NCBI GenBank assembly: GCA_005881495.1
Contig: VBHI01000101.1
Span: forward strand, 1,248 to 17,695
Length of the DNA: 16,448 nucleotides
Origin: Chloroflexota bacterium
GTDB taxonomy: Bacteria; Chloroflexota; Ktedonobacteria; Ktedonobacterales; Ktedonobacteraceae
Direction: 5' to 3'
Positions 1 through 5,880 of this stretch are shown here, one piece after another. The notes under the pieces were generated by a model. The model had not been told where the DNA came from. It searched no databases and saw only the letters and a program-made list of their open reading frames with translations. Each line of letters starts with the position of its first letter. Positions within the stretch are counted from its first letter, which is position 1. A program made the translations under genes and the position numbers.

Positions 1-171
1 AATAAGGCTTAGTGACAAAGTCAGCCGCTCTCCATCGCTTCCCTCTAAACACAAAGGGCAAATCAGCGAATCGCCCTGACGTAGCTTAAGAAGAAATCGA
101 CCTCCATTTGCTACCCAGCATCGAACGCTATCTACATCTCTCCTTTCAGTTTGCAGCCCTTGGCGTGACAC
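1..171 (-). CDS. Possible partial ORF running off the left edge
   Basis: An open frame of 57 codons starts at a GTG (169-171), just after an in-frame TGA at 175-177, and reads leftwards to base 1 without a stop. The peptide contains a CxxC pair (CPLC, about residues 38-41) that could be half of a zinc ribbon, and an otherwise ordinary composition (VANGGRFLLKLRQGDSLICP). No good ribosome site precedes the GTG: a GAGAG sits directly against it. I do not recognise a family. It could be the 5' part of a gene lying downstream of the ZIP transporter on the same strand, or chance, since 57 open codons is not rare. It is reported only because it is cut by the window edge. Confidence 0.25.
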   Translation of the reverse strand, partial: MSRQGLQTERRDVDSVRCWVANGGRFLLKLRQGDSLICPLCLEGSDGERLTLSLSLI

Positions 172-210
172 CTCTCAGCGAAGAGTCCTTCTTGTTGCTT
201 TTCCTGTGAG

Positions 211-1038
211 TTAGAGGCCAGACCAGGTCACAACCAGATCCGTGCCATATCCGACAAGAAAGCCGAGCAGCACTCCCCACATGATCACTTCCGGGGTTTT
301 GAGCTTCCACGCGAACTTCCGCCCGATGTCCAGCAATTCATTGATGATGTAGATGATCGCCCCTGCTGCTAAAGTAAGGCAGCCGATGAAGACGGGCTCC
401 GAATGGAACACCATCCCAACCAGGGTACCTAGGAAGGTAGGTCCACCACTGATCAGCCCAACGAGGCCGATGAACATCCAGGACGCGCTTCCCCTGGCCA
501 ACGGAGCCGCAATGCCAAAGCCCTCAGTCATATTGTGCAGGCCAAAGCCAATAATGAGGACTGCCGCGAGCTGGATGGCTCCACTGGCCGCCGATTGACC
601 AATCGCCAGACCTTCAGAGAAGTTGTGCAGCCCAATGCCGATGGCAATCATCAGGGCTAACGCCTCCGGTGCAACGATAGCTGCTTCACCCCCCTTGTTT
701 TTCACCCGGGCTTGCTCTTTTGTCCGCCGGATAAACCACCGCTCAAAATAGACTAATCCCATCAGCCCCAAACCTAAGCCAGCTACGAAGACCACCACAT
801 TGAGCAAGAAGGAGCCCACGCTACCCTTCCCTTGCTGTAACGGGATGATCGCTTCGTTTATGGGCTCAGACGCTTTTGAGATGACATCATAGAACAAAAA
901 GATGAGGATGCCCGTGGCGCAAGCATTCAAGAAAGCCTGCACACTGTTTGGGAGGTTTTTGAGCCTAGCAAAGGGCAAACCCAAGAACACCGTCAAGCCA
1001 GCAAAGGCCCCCAGGGCAACAATAAGTGGTGTAGACAT
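211..1038 (-). CDS. ZIP-family divalent metal transporter
   Basis: This is a 275-residue polytopic membrane protein, the usual length for bacterial ZIP (ZupT/GufA-like) carriers, which import Zn(II) or other divalent cations into the cytoplasm. Hydrophobic segments alternate with short loops across the chain. The two metal-site helices carry the family signatures HNFSEG (residues 138-143; H138, N139, E142) and HNMTEG (168-173; H168, N169, E172). The basic loop near residues 100-118 (RRTKEQARVKNKGG) matches the variable cytoplasmic loop between TM3 and TM4. The ATG is preceded by AGAGGAG seven bases upstream, which supports the start. It appears to be a single-gene unit on the minus strand, with palindromes just upstream at 1063-1081 that might bind a metal regulator. 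The metal specificity cannot be read from sequence. The family call is firm. Confidence 0.93.
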   Translation of the reverse strand: MSTPLIVALGAFAGLTVFLGLPFARLKNLPNSVQAFLNACATGILIFLFYDVISKASEPINEAIIPLQQGKGSVGSFLLNVVVFVAGLGLGLMGLVYFERWFIRRTKEQARVKNKGGEAAIVAPEALALMIAIGIGLHNFSEGLAIGQSAASGAIQLAAVLIIGFGLHNMTEGFGIAAPLARGSASWMFIGLVGLISGGPTFLGTLVGMVFHSEPVFIGCLTLAAGAIIYIINELLDIGRKFAWKLKTPEVIMWGVLLGFLVGYGTDLVVTWSGL

Positions 1039-1062
1039 GCCTCGACTCCTCTAAATAGGGGA

Positions 1063-1081
1063 TGGCAAATTGCCAGCTGGC
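1063..1081. promoter_or_regulatory. Two overlapping palindromes upstream of the ZIP gene
   Basis: TGGCAAATTGCCA (1063-1075) is a perfect 6-1-6 dyad, and GCCAGCTGGC (1072-1081) is a perfect 10-bp palindrome sharing four bases with it. They lie 25 bases upstream of the ZIP start codon, where an operator overlapping the promoter or the leader would be expected. A metal-responsive repressor is a natural guess for a metal importer, but the sequence does not match any operator consensus I can name. Confidence 0.35.
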
Positions 1082-1090
1082 TCAGGCCGA

Positions 1091-1121
1091 GACCCTGGGT
1101 CCAGATCCATAAATGAGGATC
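1091..1121. repeat. Small dyads in the ZIP upstream region
   Basis: GACCC-T-GGGTC (1091-1101) and GATCC-N8-GGATC (1104-1121) are short inverted repeats close together in the 251-base gap 1039-1289. They could be regulatory or chance. I see no gene, RNA or terminator with a T-tract in the rest of this gap. Confidence 0.2.
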
Positions 1122-1289
1122 ACCGGGTCCCGCTGCCCGCCTCATGATAGTTCGTCGTCACGCCGCCAGCTTGAATCGATTTGCCGATTTCAGGCGATGC
1201 TTTTGCTTGTGTCATAGACGTTCCATACCTCTCTAGACGACTTTCCTTGCGAACAGCCACCTCTACTTGCATTGATAGTCATCTCTTCT

Positions 1290-1397
1290 TTATGGAGAGA
1301 CGTCCTCTAGCTGTTTCACACGCGTATTCACCCCAAACTGCACGATGATGGCTATTACGACCAGACAGCCACCGATCAGCAAGAGCGAAAGGTGCAC
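1290..1397 (-). CDS. Possible 35-residue single-pass membrane peptide
   Basis: A GTG at 1395-1397, seven bases after the dodecin stop codon (1405-1407), opens a 35-codon frame ending at 1290. The peptide is a clean hydrophobic helix followed by a charged tail: LSLLLIGGCLVVIAIIVQFG, then NTRVKQLEDVSP. A hydrophobic segment of about 20 residues with a polar C-terminal end is typical of small membrane proteins. Closeness to the dodecin stop suggests translational coupling. Against it, GGCGGA touches the start codon directly, and a better GAGGAG lies about 19 bases away. The frame also stays open upstream, but that part is antisense-like and low in quality. Function unknown. Confidence 0.35.
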   Translation of the reverse strand: MHLSLLLIGGCLVVIAIIVQFGVNTRVKQLEDVSP

Positions 1398-1404
1398 TCC
1401 GCCA

Positions 1405-1632
1405 CTACTGGCCCGGCTCCTCGAGCTGGAAACCAATTTCGAGCGTGATCTGATACTCAACGTCGCCGCTACTCGTGATCCGGCCACGTTGCTCCTTGAC
1501 CTCAAACCACATCACATTGCGCAGCGTTTTTCGCGCCCGTTCGATGGCCTTTTGGACTCCGTCATCAAACCCCACTAAGGAGGTCCCGACGATCTCCGTT
1601 TTCCTGAAGATTTTACTTTCCTGGCCTGCCAT
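1405..1632 (-). CDS. Dodecin family flavin-binding protein
   Basis: This 75-residue protein matches dodecins, small beta-alpha-beta-beta proteins that assemble into hollow dodecamers and bind flavin dimers as storage or buffer. Family hallmarks are EIVGTS (14-19), the helix DGVQKAIERARKTLRN (24-39), WFEV (42-45), RG (49-50) and the terminal strand EYQITLEIGFQLEE (59-72). W42 and Q61 fall where the halobacterial flavin-stacking Trp36 and Gln55 are, with the same offset of six for both. AAGGAG stands nine bases before the ATG. The N-terminus is a few residues longer than usual. The gene is 64 bases downstream of the flavin reductase-GntR gene on the same strand, so the two may be co-transcribed and share a role in handling flavin. 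Confidence 0.93.
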   Translation of the reverse strand: MAGQESKIFRKTEIVGTSLVGFDDGVQKAIERARKTLRNVMWFEVKEQRGRITSSGDVEYQITLEIGFQLEEPGQ

Positions 1633-1696
1633 ACTCGTTTGCTCCTTTTTTCGCTCTGTCTGATTTCCTCTTTGTCCTCATGGAAGGTCAGGAATC

Positions 1697-2824
1697 TTAG
1701 ACTAAACCTCCAGATACTTCGATAGCCTTCCGGCAAGTGAGCTTGGAGCGCTCACTGTGATTAATAATCTCACGCCTGGCCAGTTCCTTGTCCCCCTTCT
1801 CATAGGCTTCCACAATGCGCCGATGATCGGCGGTCAGTTCCTCACTGGCTTGATCGAAAACGGAGACTGTGCGCCAGATGATGCGCCACATGATCCCCTC
1901 GATACTGAGGCGACGATAGACATCAAGCAGCGCACTGCTCTTAGCGAGACCAACAAAATATTCATGGAAGGCGGTGTTGGCTGCGACGTAGCGCTCGAAG
2001 TCCACAAAGCGATTACCTGAGATCAAGGGCAACGTCGCCTCCATGCGCTTGCGCAACTCGGCCAGTTCATCTGCCCCAAGATGCCCAATGGCACGATCAG
2101 TTGCCCCTAGTTCGATGGCGCACCGCGCATCAAAGGTATCATCGGAGGTTTTCACGTCAATCGGGGTGATCACATAGCCTTTGACCAGGTCACGGGATGC
2201 CAATCCCTCAGTTGTGAGCCTGGTCAGGGCATAGTAGACACTGGAGATAGCGGCATTCAATTGGCTACTTAGTTTGCTTGGTTCGAGTGCATCAGCGATA
2301 GCCAGGCTACGGCTCAAGATGTGATCACGAATCTGCTGGTAGACGGCCTCATCTTGTACCATTTCAAAGCGTCCGAATGTGCCACGAAAATAGGTAAGCG
2401 GGGCTCCTGTGCTTGTATCGGCAGAGTCCACCTCAGCGAGAAAGACTCTATGCGTGCCTGCCTCCACATCAGCAGCAACTCGGCACTCTATGCGTGCTAA
2501 CGCACCAGTGAGTAACGGCACACCTGAAGTGCCATAGGAGAAATCGACCCCTTGAAACTTGTCTGTCTGTGATTTGGCAAATTGGTAGGCAAGATGGGCC
2601 TGATCCTGATCTAAGATATTGACGCCAAATGTACGGGTCCGGCTAATCACCGCTTGTGTTCCCGTATTCTTGTTGATACAGACCAGCAGCATGGGTGGCT
2701 CGAGCGTGAGCGAGGTGACCGCACTGGCCGTCAGACCGTAGTTGGTGTCTTGCTCACGCGTGGTGATCACCGTCACGCCACTGGCGAAGTTGCCAATGAC
2801 CTGGCGAAAAACTTGTGGATCCAC
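1697..2824 (-). CDS. Flavin reductase-GntR/FCD fusion protein
   Basis: This 375-residue protein combines two usually separate families. Residues 1-155 are a flavin reductase domain (FMN-binding split barrel, HpaC-like), with GLTASAVTSLTLEPPMLLVC (30-49) and THRVFLAEV (124-132). Such enzymes reduce FMN/FAD with NAD(P)H for two-component monooxygenases. Residues 160-222 are a GntR-like winged helix. Residues 228-365 are an FCD ligand-binding domain with three metal-type histidines, H287, H334 and H356. The usual Asp four residues before the first His is Asn (N283). The recognition-helix region reads AISSVYYALTRL, without the SRxPVRxAL pattern, so DNA binding may be altered. The start is GTG, with AAAGGAG six bases upstream. 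No flavin monooxygenase is encoded nearby, so a redox-sensing regulator or a reductase acting in trans are both possible. Domain calls are firm; the role is inferred. Confidence 0.88.
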   Translation of the reverse strand: MDPQVFRQVIGNFASGVTVITTREQDTNYGLTASAVTSLTLEPPMLLVCINKNTGTQAVISRTRTFGVNILDQDQAHLAYQFAKSQTDKFQGVDFSYGTSGVPLLTGALARIECRVAADVEAGTHRVFLAEVDSADTSTGAPLTYFRGTFGRFEMVQDEAVYQQIRDHILSRSLAIADALEPSKLSSQLNAAISSVYYALTRLTTEGLASRDLVKGYVITPIDVKTSDDTFDARCAIELGATDRAIGHLGADELAELRKRMEATLPLISGNRFVDFERYVAANTAFHEYFVGLAKSSALLDVYRRLSIEGIMWRIIWRTVSVFDQASEELTADHRRIVEAYEKGDKELARREIINHSERSKLTCRKAIEVSGGLV

Positions 2825-2907
2825 ACGTTGCTCCTTTATTCCATCGTCAACTCAGCAATATTAGCTTTCCTAAGCAAGAGTGGGGAGCAGACTTCTAAGG
2901 CGAGGTC

Positions 2908-3249
2908 TCACACCCCCTTCATTGTCGAGGCTTGCATATCAGCGTGTGCATAGAAGACAAGAATCGTCAAATCCTCTGCAATCGTGTGAAATCGATGCTC
3001 AGTATTAGCCTCTACGTACACCACCATCCCTGTTTCAATTGCGCGGCTTTCGGTGCCCACCTGGATAAAACCTCGACCACTGATGATGTAATAGACCTCA
3101 TCTGCCTTATGTGGCTCTTGCGTATCAACTGCACCGGCAGGTAGCACGTACAGGCCAGCACTGAGCGAAAGGACATGTAAAAATTCGAGGTACGGCTTAT
3201 TCAGTTTGCTACGCTTAGCGATCACGTGGTCAAGTTCAAAAACATCCAT
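2908..3249 (-). CDS. Small single-domain cupin protein
   Basis: The start is placed at the ATG at 3247-3249 because AAGGAG precedes it at normal spacing; an upstream in-frame ATG at 3282 lacks this. The 113-residue product is one cupin barrel. Motif 1 is EPHKADEVYYIISGRG (45-60), with H47 and E51, but the first His of the usual HxHxxxE is Glu45. Motif 2 carries H85 in ANTEHRFH (81-88). Metal binding is therefore possible with altered ligands. Stand-alone cupins of this size near aromatic-degradation genes may be isomerases, small dioxygenases or ligand-sensing proteins, and the sequence does not decide between them. It lies 54 bases after the SDR gene and 83 bases before the flavin reductase-GntR gene, consistent with one operon. 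Confidence 0.8.
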   Translation of the reverse strand: MDVFELDHVIAKRSKLNKPYLEFLHVLSLSAGLYVLPAGAVDTQEPHKADEVYYIISGRGFIQVGTESRAIETGMVVYVEANTEHRFHTIAEDLTILVFYAHADMQASTMKGV

Positions 3250-3303
3250 TCTTTTCTTCTCCTTACTAAGGCAGTCCTTCAAAGGAACACCGCACTCTGA
3301 CCA

Positions 3304-4044
3304 CTACATATAGCGACCACCCGTCACCTGAAGCACGGACCCTGTCATGAAGCTTGACATGTCGCTGGCCAGGAACAGGACGACATTGGCGACCTCCTCT
3401 GGCTCAGCAATTCGGCCCAGGGGGGTCTCGGCTATCCTTGCTGCCAGGACCTCGGGACTAAGGTCCCCGATCATATCCGACCGCGTGGTGCCAGGTAGAA
3501 GCACATTCACACGGATATGGGGAGCCAATGCTTTCGCCGACGCCTTCGTTAGCCCAACAATGCCTGCCTTCGCCGCACTATAGTTTACTTGCCCAGCATA
3601 GCCGACCTTGCCAGAAATAGAGGACATATTCACGATAACCCCGCGTTTCTGCTTGAGCATGACCTCTGCTGCGGCCTGCGTGCACAGAAAGTACCCTGTC
3701 AGGTTCGTATCGATCACTGCTTTCCAATCTTCCAGCTTCATTTCTTCTAGGGGCGCATCTGCGGCAATGCCCGCATTGTTGACCAGGATGTCAATACGAC
3801 CCAGCTCAGAAACAGCCGTCTCAATCATCTGTCGAATCTGGGCCGGATCTCGAACGTCAACCTGGATTGCCGCTGCCCGTACCCCTTTGGCTTCTATGTC
3901 CGTCTTCACCGACTTAGCCATTTCCAGGTTGGTACCGGTAATGACCACTGAGGCTCCGTGGTCTGCGAAGGTGTGGGCAACTGCCAATCCAATGCCCCGC
4001 GTTGAACCGGTCACCACCGCCACTCGGTTCTCAAGCAATCTCAT
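3304..4044 (-). CDS. SDR-family NAD(P)-dependent dehydrogenase
   Basis: This is a 246-residue classical short-chain dehydrogenase/reductase. TGSTRGIG (12-19) is the cofactor-binding glycine motif, NNAG (89-92) the structural motif, and S142, Y155 and K159 (YSAAK) the catalytic residues; the C-terminus has the usual FMTGSVLQVTGG. The start is the ATG at 4042-4044, supported by GAGAGGGA just upstream. The 12-codon extension to 4080 would overlap the preceding gene and has no ribosome site. The gene begins 19 bases after the decarboxylase stop, so the two are certainly co-transcribed. In this context it could oxidise the cis-dihydrodiol made by the Rieske dioxygenase to a catechol (the CmtB/BenD role). 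The sequence is also close to FabG-type ketoreductases, so the substrate is inferred from neighbours only. Confidence 0.9.
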   Translation of the reverse strand: MRLLENRVAVVTGSTRGIGLAVAHTFADHGASVVITGTNLEMAKSVKTDIEAKGVRAAAIQVDVRDPAQIRQMIETAVSELGRIDILVNNAGIAADAPLEEMKLEDWKAVIDTNLTGYFLCTQAAAEVMLKQKRGVIVNMSSISGKVGYAGQVNYSAAKAGIVGLTKASAKALAPHIRVNVLLPGTTRSDMIGDLSPEVLAARIAETPLGRIAEPEEVANVVLFLASDMSSFMTGSVLQVTGGRYM

Positions 4045-4063
4045 ACGTTTCCCTCTCTTTCTT

Positions 4064-5065
4064 TCAAAATAGAACCTCACGGCCTAAGAAGCGCAAAGCA
4101 TTGCGACCCAGCAGGTCAGCACGTTCCTCGTGCGAAATGCTATCTAAGGCATCGATCACAGCCCCAGGGGGTGCCTCGCGCAGAGGGAAAGGGTAATCAG
4201 TGCCCATGATGAGGCGATCTGCCCCTAGTCGATCAATCAGCAGGCGCATGTTAATCGTATCAAAGACAAGCGTATCGTAGGACAGGAGCTTTGCCGTCTC
4301 GGATGGCCTTTTCGCTGTCACGGCTTTCACATCGTCGAATGCGCGCCACGTCTGATCCAGTCGAGGCAGGAGCCAGGGAAACGTGCCACCCCCATGGGCA
4401 AAGCAGAGGCGAAGCGTGAGATGGCGATCCAGCAAACCGCTCATGACCACCGATGCGGCTGCAATGCCCGTCTCCGACGTATAGCCCATGGAAAACACCA
4501 TACGGTACTTGCTAGTGCGCTCGGGGGCGAGCACGGCCTCTGGGTGAACGAAGACGGCTGCTTCAACCTCGACGCAGCTGCGCCAGAATGGCTCCAGCGC
4601 CGGATCATCGAGGTTCTTGCCTTCCACCTGGGTTCCGATCTCCACACCAGCCAGGCCCAGGCTTGTCACAGCCCGACGAACTTCGGCTGCGGCAAGATCT
4701 GGATCCTGGAGTGGGACGGTTCCCAGGCCAATGAAGCGCGTCGGGGCGACGGAGGTTGCGTTGGCAATCGCGTCGTTCTGAAGCTGTGCCAGTTCGAGCA
4801 CTGCCTGTGCCGAGAAGCGATAAGCAAAGGTCACCGGAATGGGGGAGAGCACCTGCACATCAATCCCCTCGGCATCCATGTCCTTGAGGCGTCGTTCCGG
4901 GTCCCAACTCCGGTCATCAATCTGCCGGTAGTGTTTACCGGCATGATAGATGTCAGCCTGGCATGGCCCCGCATGAAGGAGCGTTGGCCATCCCTCGCCG
5001 CCGTACTTTTCCCCCATATCGGGAAATTGCTGCGGGATAAAGTGGGTATGAAAATCGACTTTCAT
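4064..5065 (-). CDS. ACMSD-like metal-dependent decarboxylase (amidohydrolase-2 family)
   Basis: This 333-residue TIM-barrel protein resembles 2-amino-3-carboxymuconate-6-semialdehyde decarboxylase along its whole length. Zinc ligands expected for ACMSD are present: H6 and H8 (DFHTHF), H174 (FVHP), H224 (CFAHGGG) and D290 (MGTDYPFP). R47 in KHYRQ aligns with the substrate-carboxylate Arg47 of human ACMSD. These enzymes remove CO2 from a ring-cleavage product without oxidation. Together with an extradiol dioxygenase and an aryl dioxygenase, the likely substrate is a carboxylated hydroxymuconate semialdehyde, either from a 2,3-dihydroxy aromatic acid (CmtD-like step) or from 2,3-cleavage of protocatechuate. 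A true tryptophan/kynurenine role is less likely because no kynurenine or 3-hydroxyanthranilate genes are present. GGGAG precedes the ATG. Confidence 0.9.
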   Translation of the reverse strand: MKVDFHTHFIPQQFPDMGEKYGGEGWPTLLHAGPCQADIYHAGKHYRQIDDRSWDPERRLKDMDAEGIDVQVLSPIPVTFAYRFSAQAVLELAQLQNDAIANATSVAPTRFIGLGTVPLQDPDLAAAEVRRAVTSLGLAGVEIGTQVEGKNLDDPALEPFWRSCVEVEAAVFVHPEAVLAPERTSKYRMVFSMGYTSETGIAAASVVMSGLLDRHLTLRLCFAHGGGTFPWLLPRLDQTWRAFDDVKAVTAKRPSETAKLLSYDTLVFDTINMRLLIDRLGADRLIMGTDYPFPLREAPPGAVIDALDSISHEERADLLGRNALRFLGREVLF

Positions 5066-5113
5066 CTCTTCGCTCCCAGAAGTCGCTGATGGGCTGGATT
5101 AAAACGCTTATCA

Positions 5114-5137
5114 GCTGGCGAGTGTGAGATCGCCAGC
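5114..5137. repeat. Inverted repeat GCTGGCGA-N8-TCGCCAGC
   Basis: This is a perfect 8-bp stem around the loop GTGTGAGA, 49 bases upstream of the decarboxylase start. There is no T-tract on either side, so it is more likely an operator or an mRNA leader hairpin than an intrinsic terminator. Confidence 0.45.
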
Positions 5138-5283
5138 AAGAACCTACTCATCTTCATGATCACGCCTGCGCACCGCACTTGAAGGAACTGTTGACCCTAC
5201 TGGGCAAGATGACCGGGTGTCGCACTAAGCATGTGGGCAAAAGAATGACATCGCAGTCATCCGGTAGCCGGCTATTCCCCCGC

Positions 5284-5310
5284 CAGGGGCATCCGATGCA
5301 GGTGCCCCTG
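5284..5310 (-). terminator. Possible hairpin after the beta-subunit gene
   Basis: CAGGGGCA and TGCCCCTG form a perfect GC-rich 8-bp stem around an 11-base loop, 42 bases after the beta subunit stop. No T-run follows on the minus strand, so classical intrinsic termination is not supported. It may instead protect the 3' end of the upstream transcript or attenuate readthrough. Confidence 0.35.
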
Positions 5311-5351
5311 CCAGCCGATTAGGAAAGCGTGCCAAGCTTATGTTGACATGC

Positions 5352-5876
5352 TTAGAGAATAATGCTGATCGCTCCACGAGGGCGCAGAGTCGGCATGTCC
5401 ATCTCGACTCTCTTGGAACGAATCTTCAACTCCCCGTCAACCAGCTTCAAGGCGTACCGATAGTGCCCGGCAAAGTACTCGGAATCTTTGTAACGGAAGC
5501 GCCACACGAGAAAGGGGGCAGTAACTATCAGGCACGCGTCTTCCACCCCCAACAGGCGAACGTTGGAGACCATGTGCACGGTATGTGACCAGGGGTACTC
5601 CCGGTGGGCCATGCTATTCTTAAGGCGCACCGTCCACGCCTTCATGCGATCGAAATCATGATCAATATAGACCAGATCGTTCTCTGGATCGGCTGTGGGC
5701 AGATCATTCGTTGGCACCACGTACTGCGCGTCCGGTGTGAAGAGAGAGAGCCACTCATCCAATTGCCACTCATCGAGCAGATAACCCTCTTTGTACAGGA
5801 AGTCCTCGACCTCCTGACGGCTAATGGCTTCTAAGGACTTCTCCCGCGTGTTCACTTCGCTTCCCTCTTTTTGCAT
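5352..5876 (-). CDS. Aromatic-ring-hydroxylating dioxygenase, beta subunit
   Basis: This 174-residue protein has the NTF2/SnoaL-like fold of the small structural subunit of Rieske dioxygenases (BenB/CmtAc type). Typical features are the N-terminal helix EVEDFLYKEGYLLDEWQLDE (22-41), then WLSLFTPDAQY (42-52), VPTND (54-58), RLKN (84-87), SHTVHMVSNVRLLG (97-110), FRYKDSEYFAGHYRYAL (127-143) and the C-terminal KRVEMDMPTLRPRG. The beta chain shapes the alpha3beta3 hexamer and carries no cofactor. The ATG lies five bases after the alpha stop, and its ribosome site AGAGGAG overlaps the end of the alpha gene, so the two are translationally coupled. The beta frame is intact although alpha is not. Length is normal for the family. 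Confidence 0.9.
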   Translation of the reverse strand: MQKEGSEVNTREKSLEAISRQEVEDFLYKEGYLLDEWQLDEWLSLFTPDAQYVVPTNDLPTADPENDLVYIDHDFDRMKAWTVRLKNSMAHREYPWSHTVHMVSNVRLLGVEDACLIVTAPFLVWRFRYKDSEYFAGHYRYALKLVDGELKIRSKRVEMDMPTLRPRGAISIIL

Positions 5877-5880
5877 ATGT

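Larger units (their letters stand above)
5066..5351. other. Gene-free spacer with hairpins
   Basis: These 286 bases separate the beta subunit from the decarboxylase gene. I see no ORF. The spacer contains a perfect 8-bp stem with an 8-base loop (5114-5137), ATGAC-N6-GTCAT near 5248-5263, and a perfect 8-bp stem with an 11-base loop (5284-5310). Since all flanking genes are on the minus strand, the last would be the first structure met after the beta subunit stop, and the first would lie in the leader of the decarboxylase operon. Confidence 0.5.

Noticed and set aside
4064..5065. Assignment to the kynurenine pathway as true ACMSD
   Set aside because: Sequence similarity alone would allow it, but the neighbours are aromatic-acid catabolic genes and no kynurenine genes are present, so only an ACMSD-like call is made.
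4394..5089. 231-codon plus-strand open frame
   Set aside because: Antisense shadow of the ACMSD-like decarboxylase gene, with no ribosome site or recognisable domain.
5340..5370. Promoter starting with TTGACA at 5344
   Set aside because: No acceptable -10 element lies 16-18 bases away, and the sequence points antisense into the beta-subunit gene.
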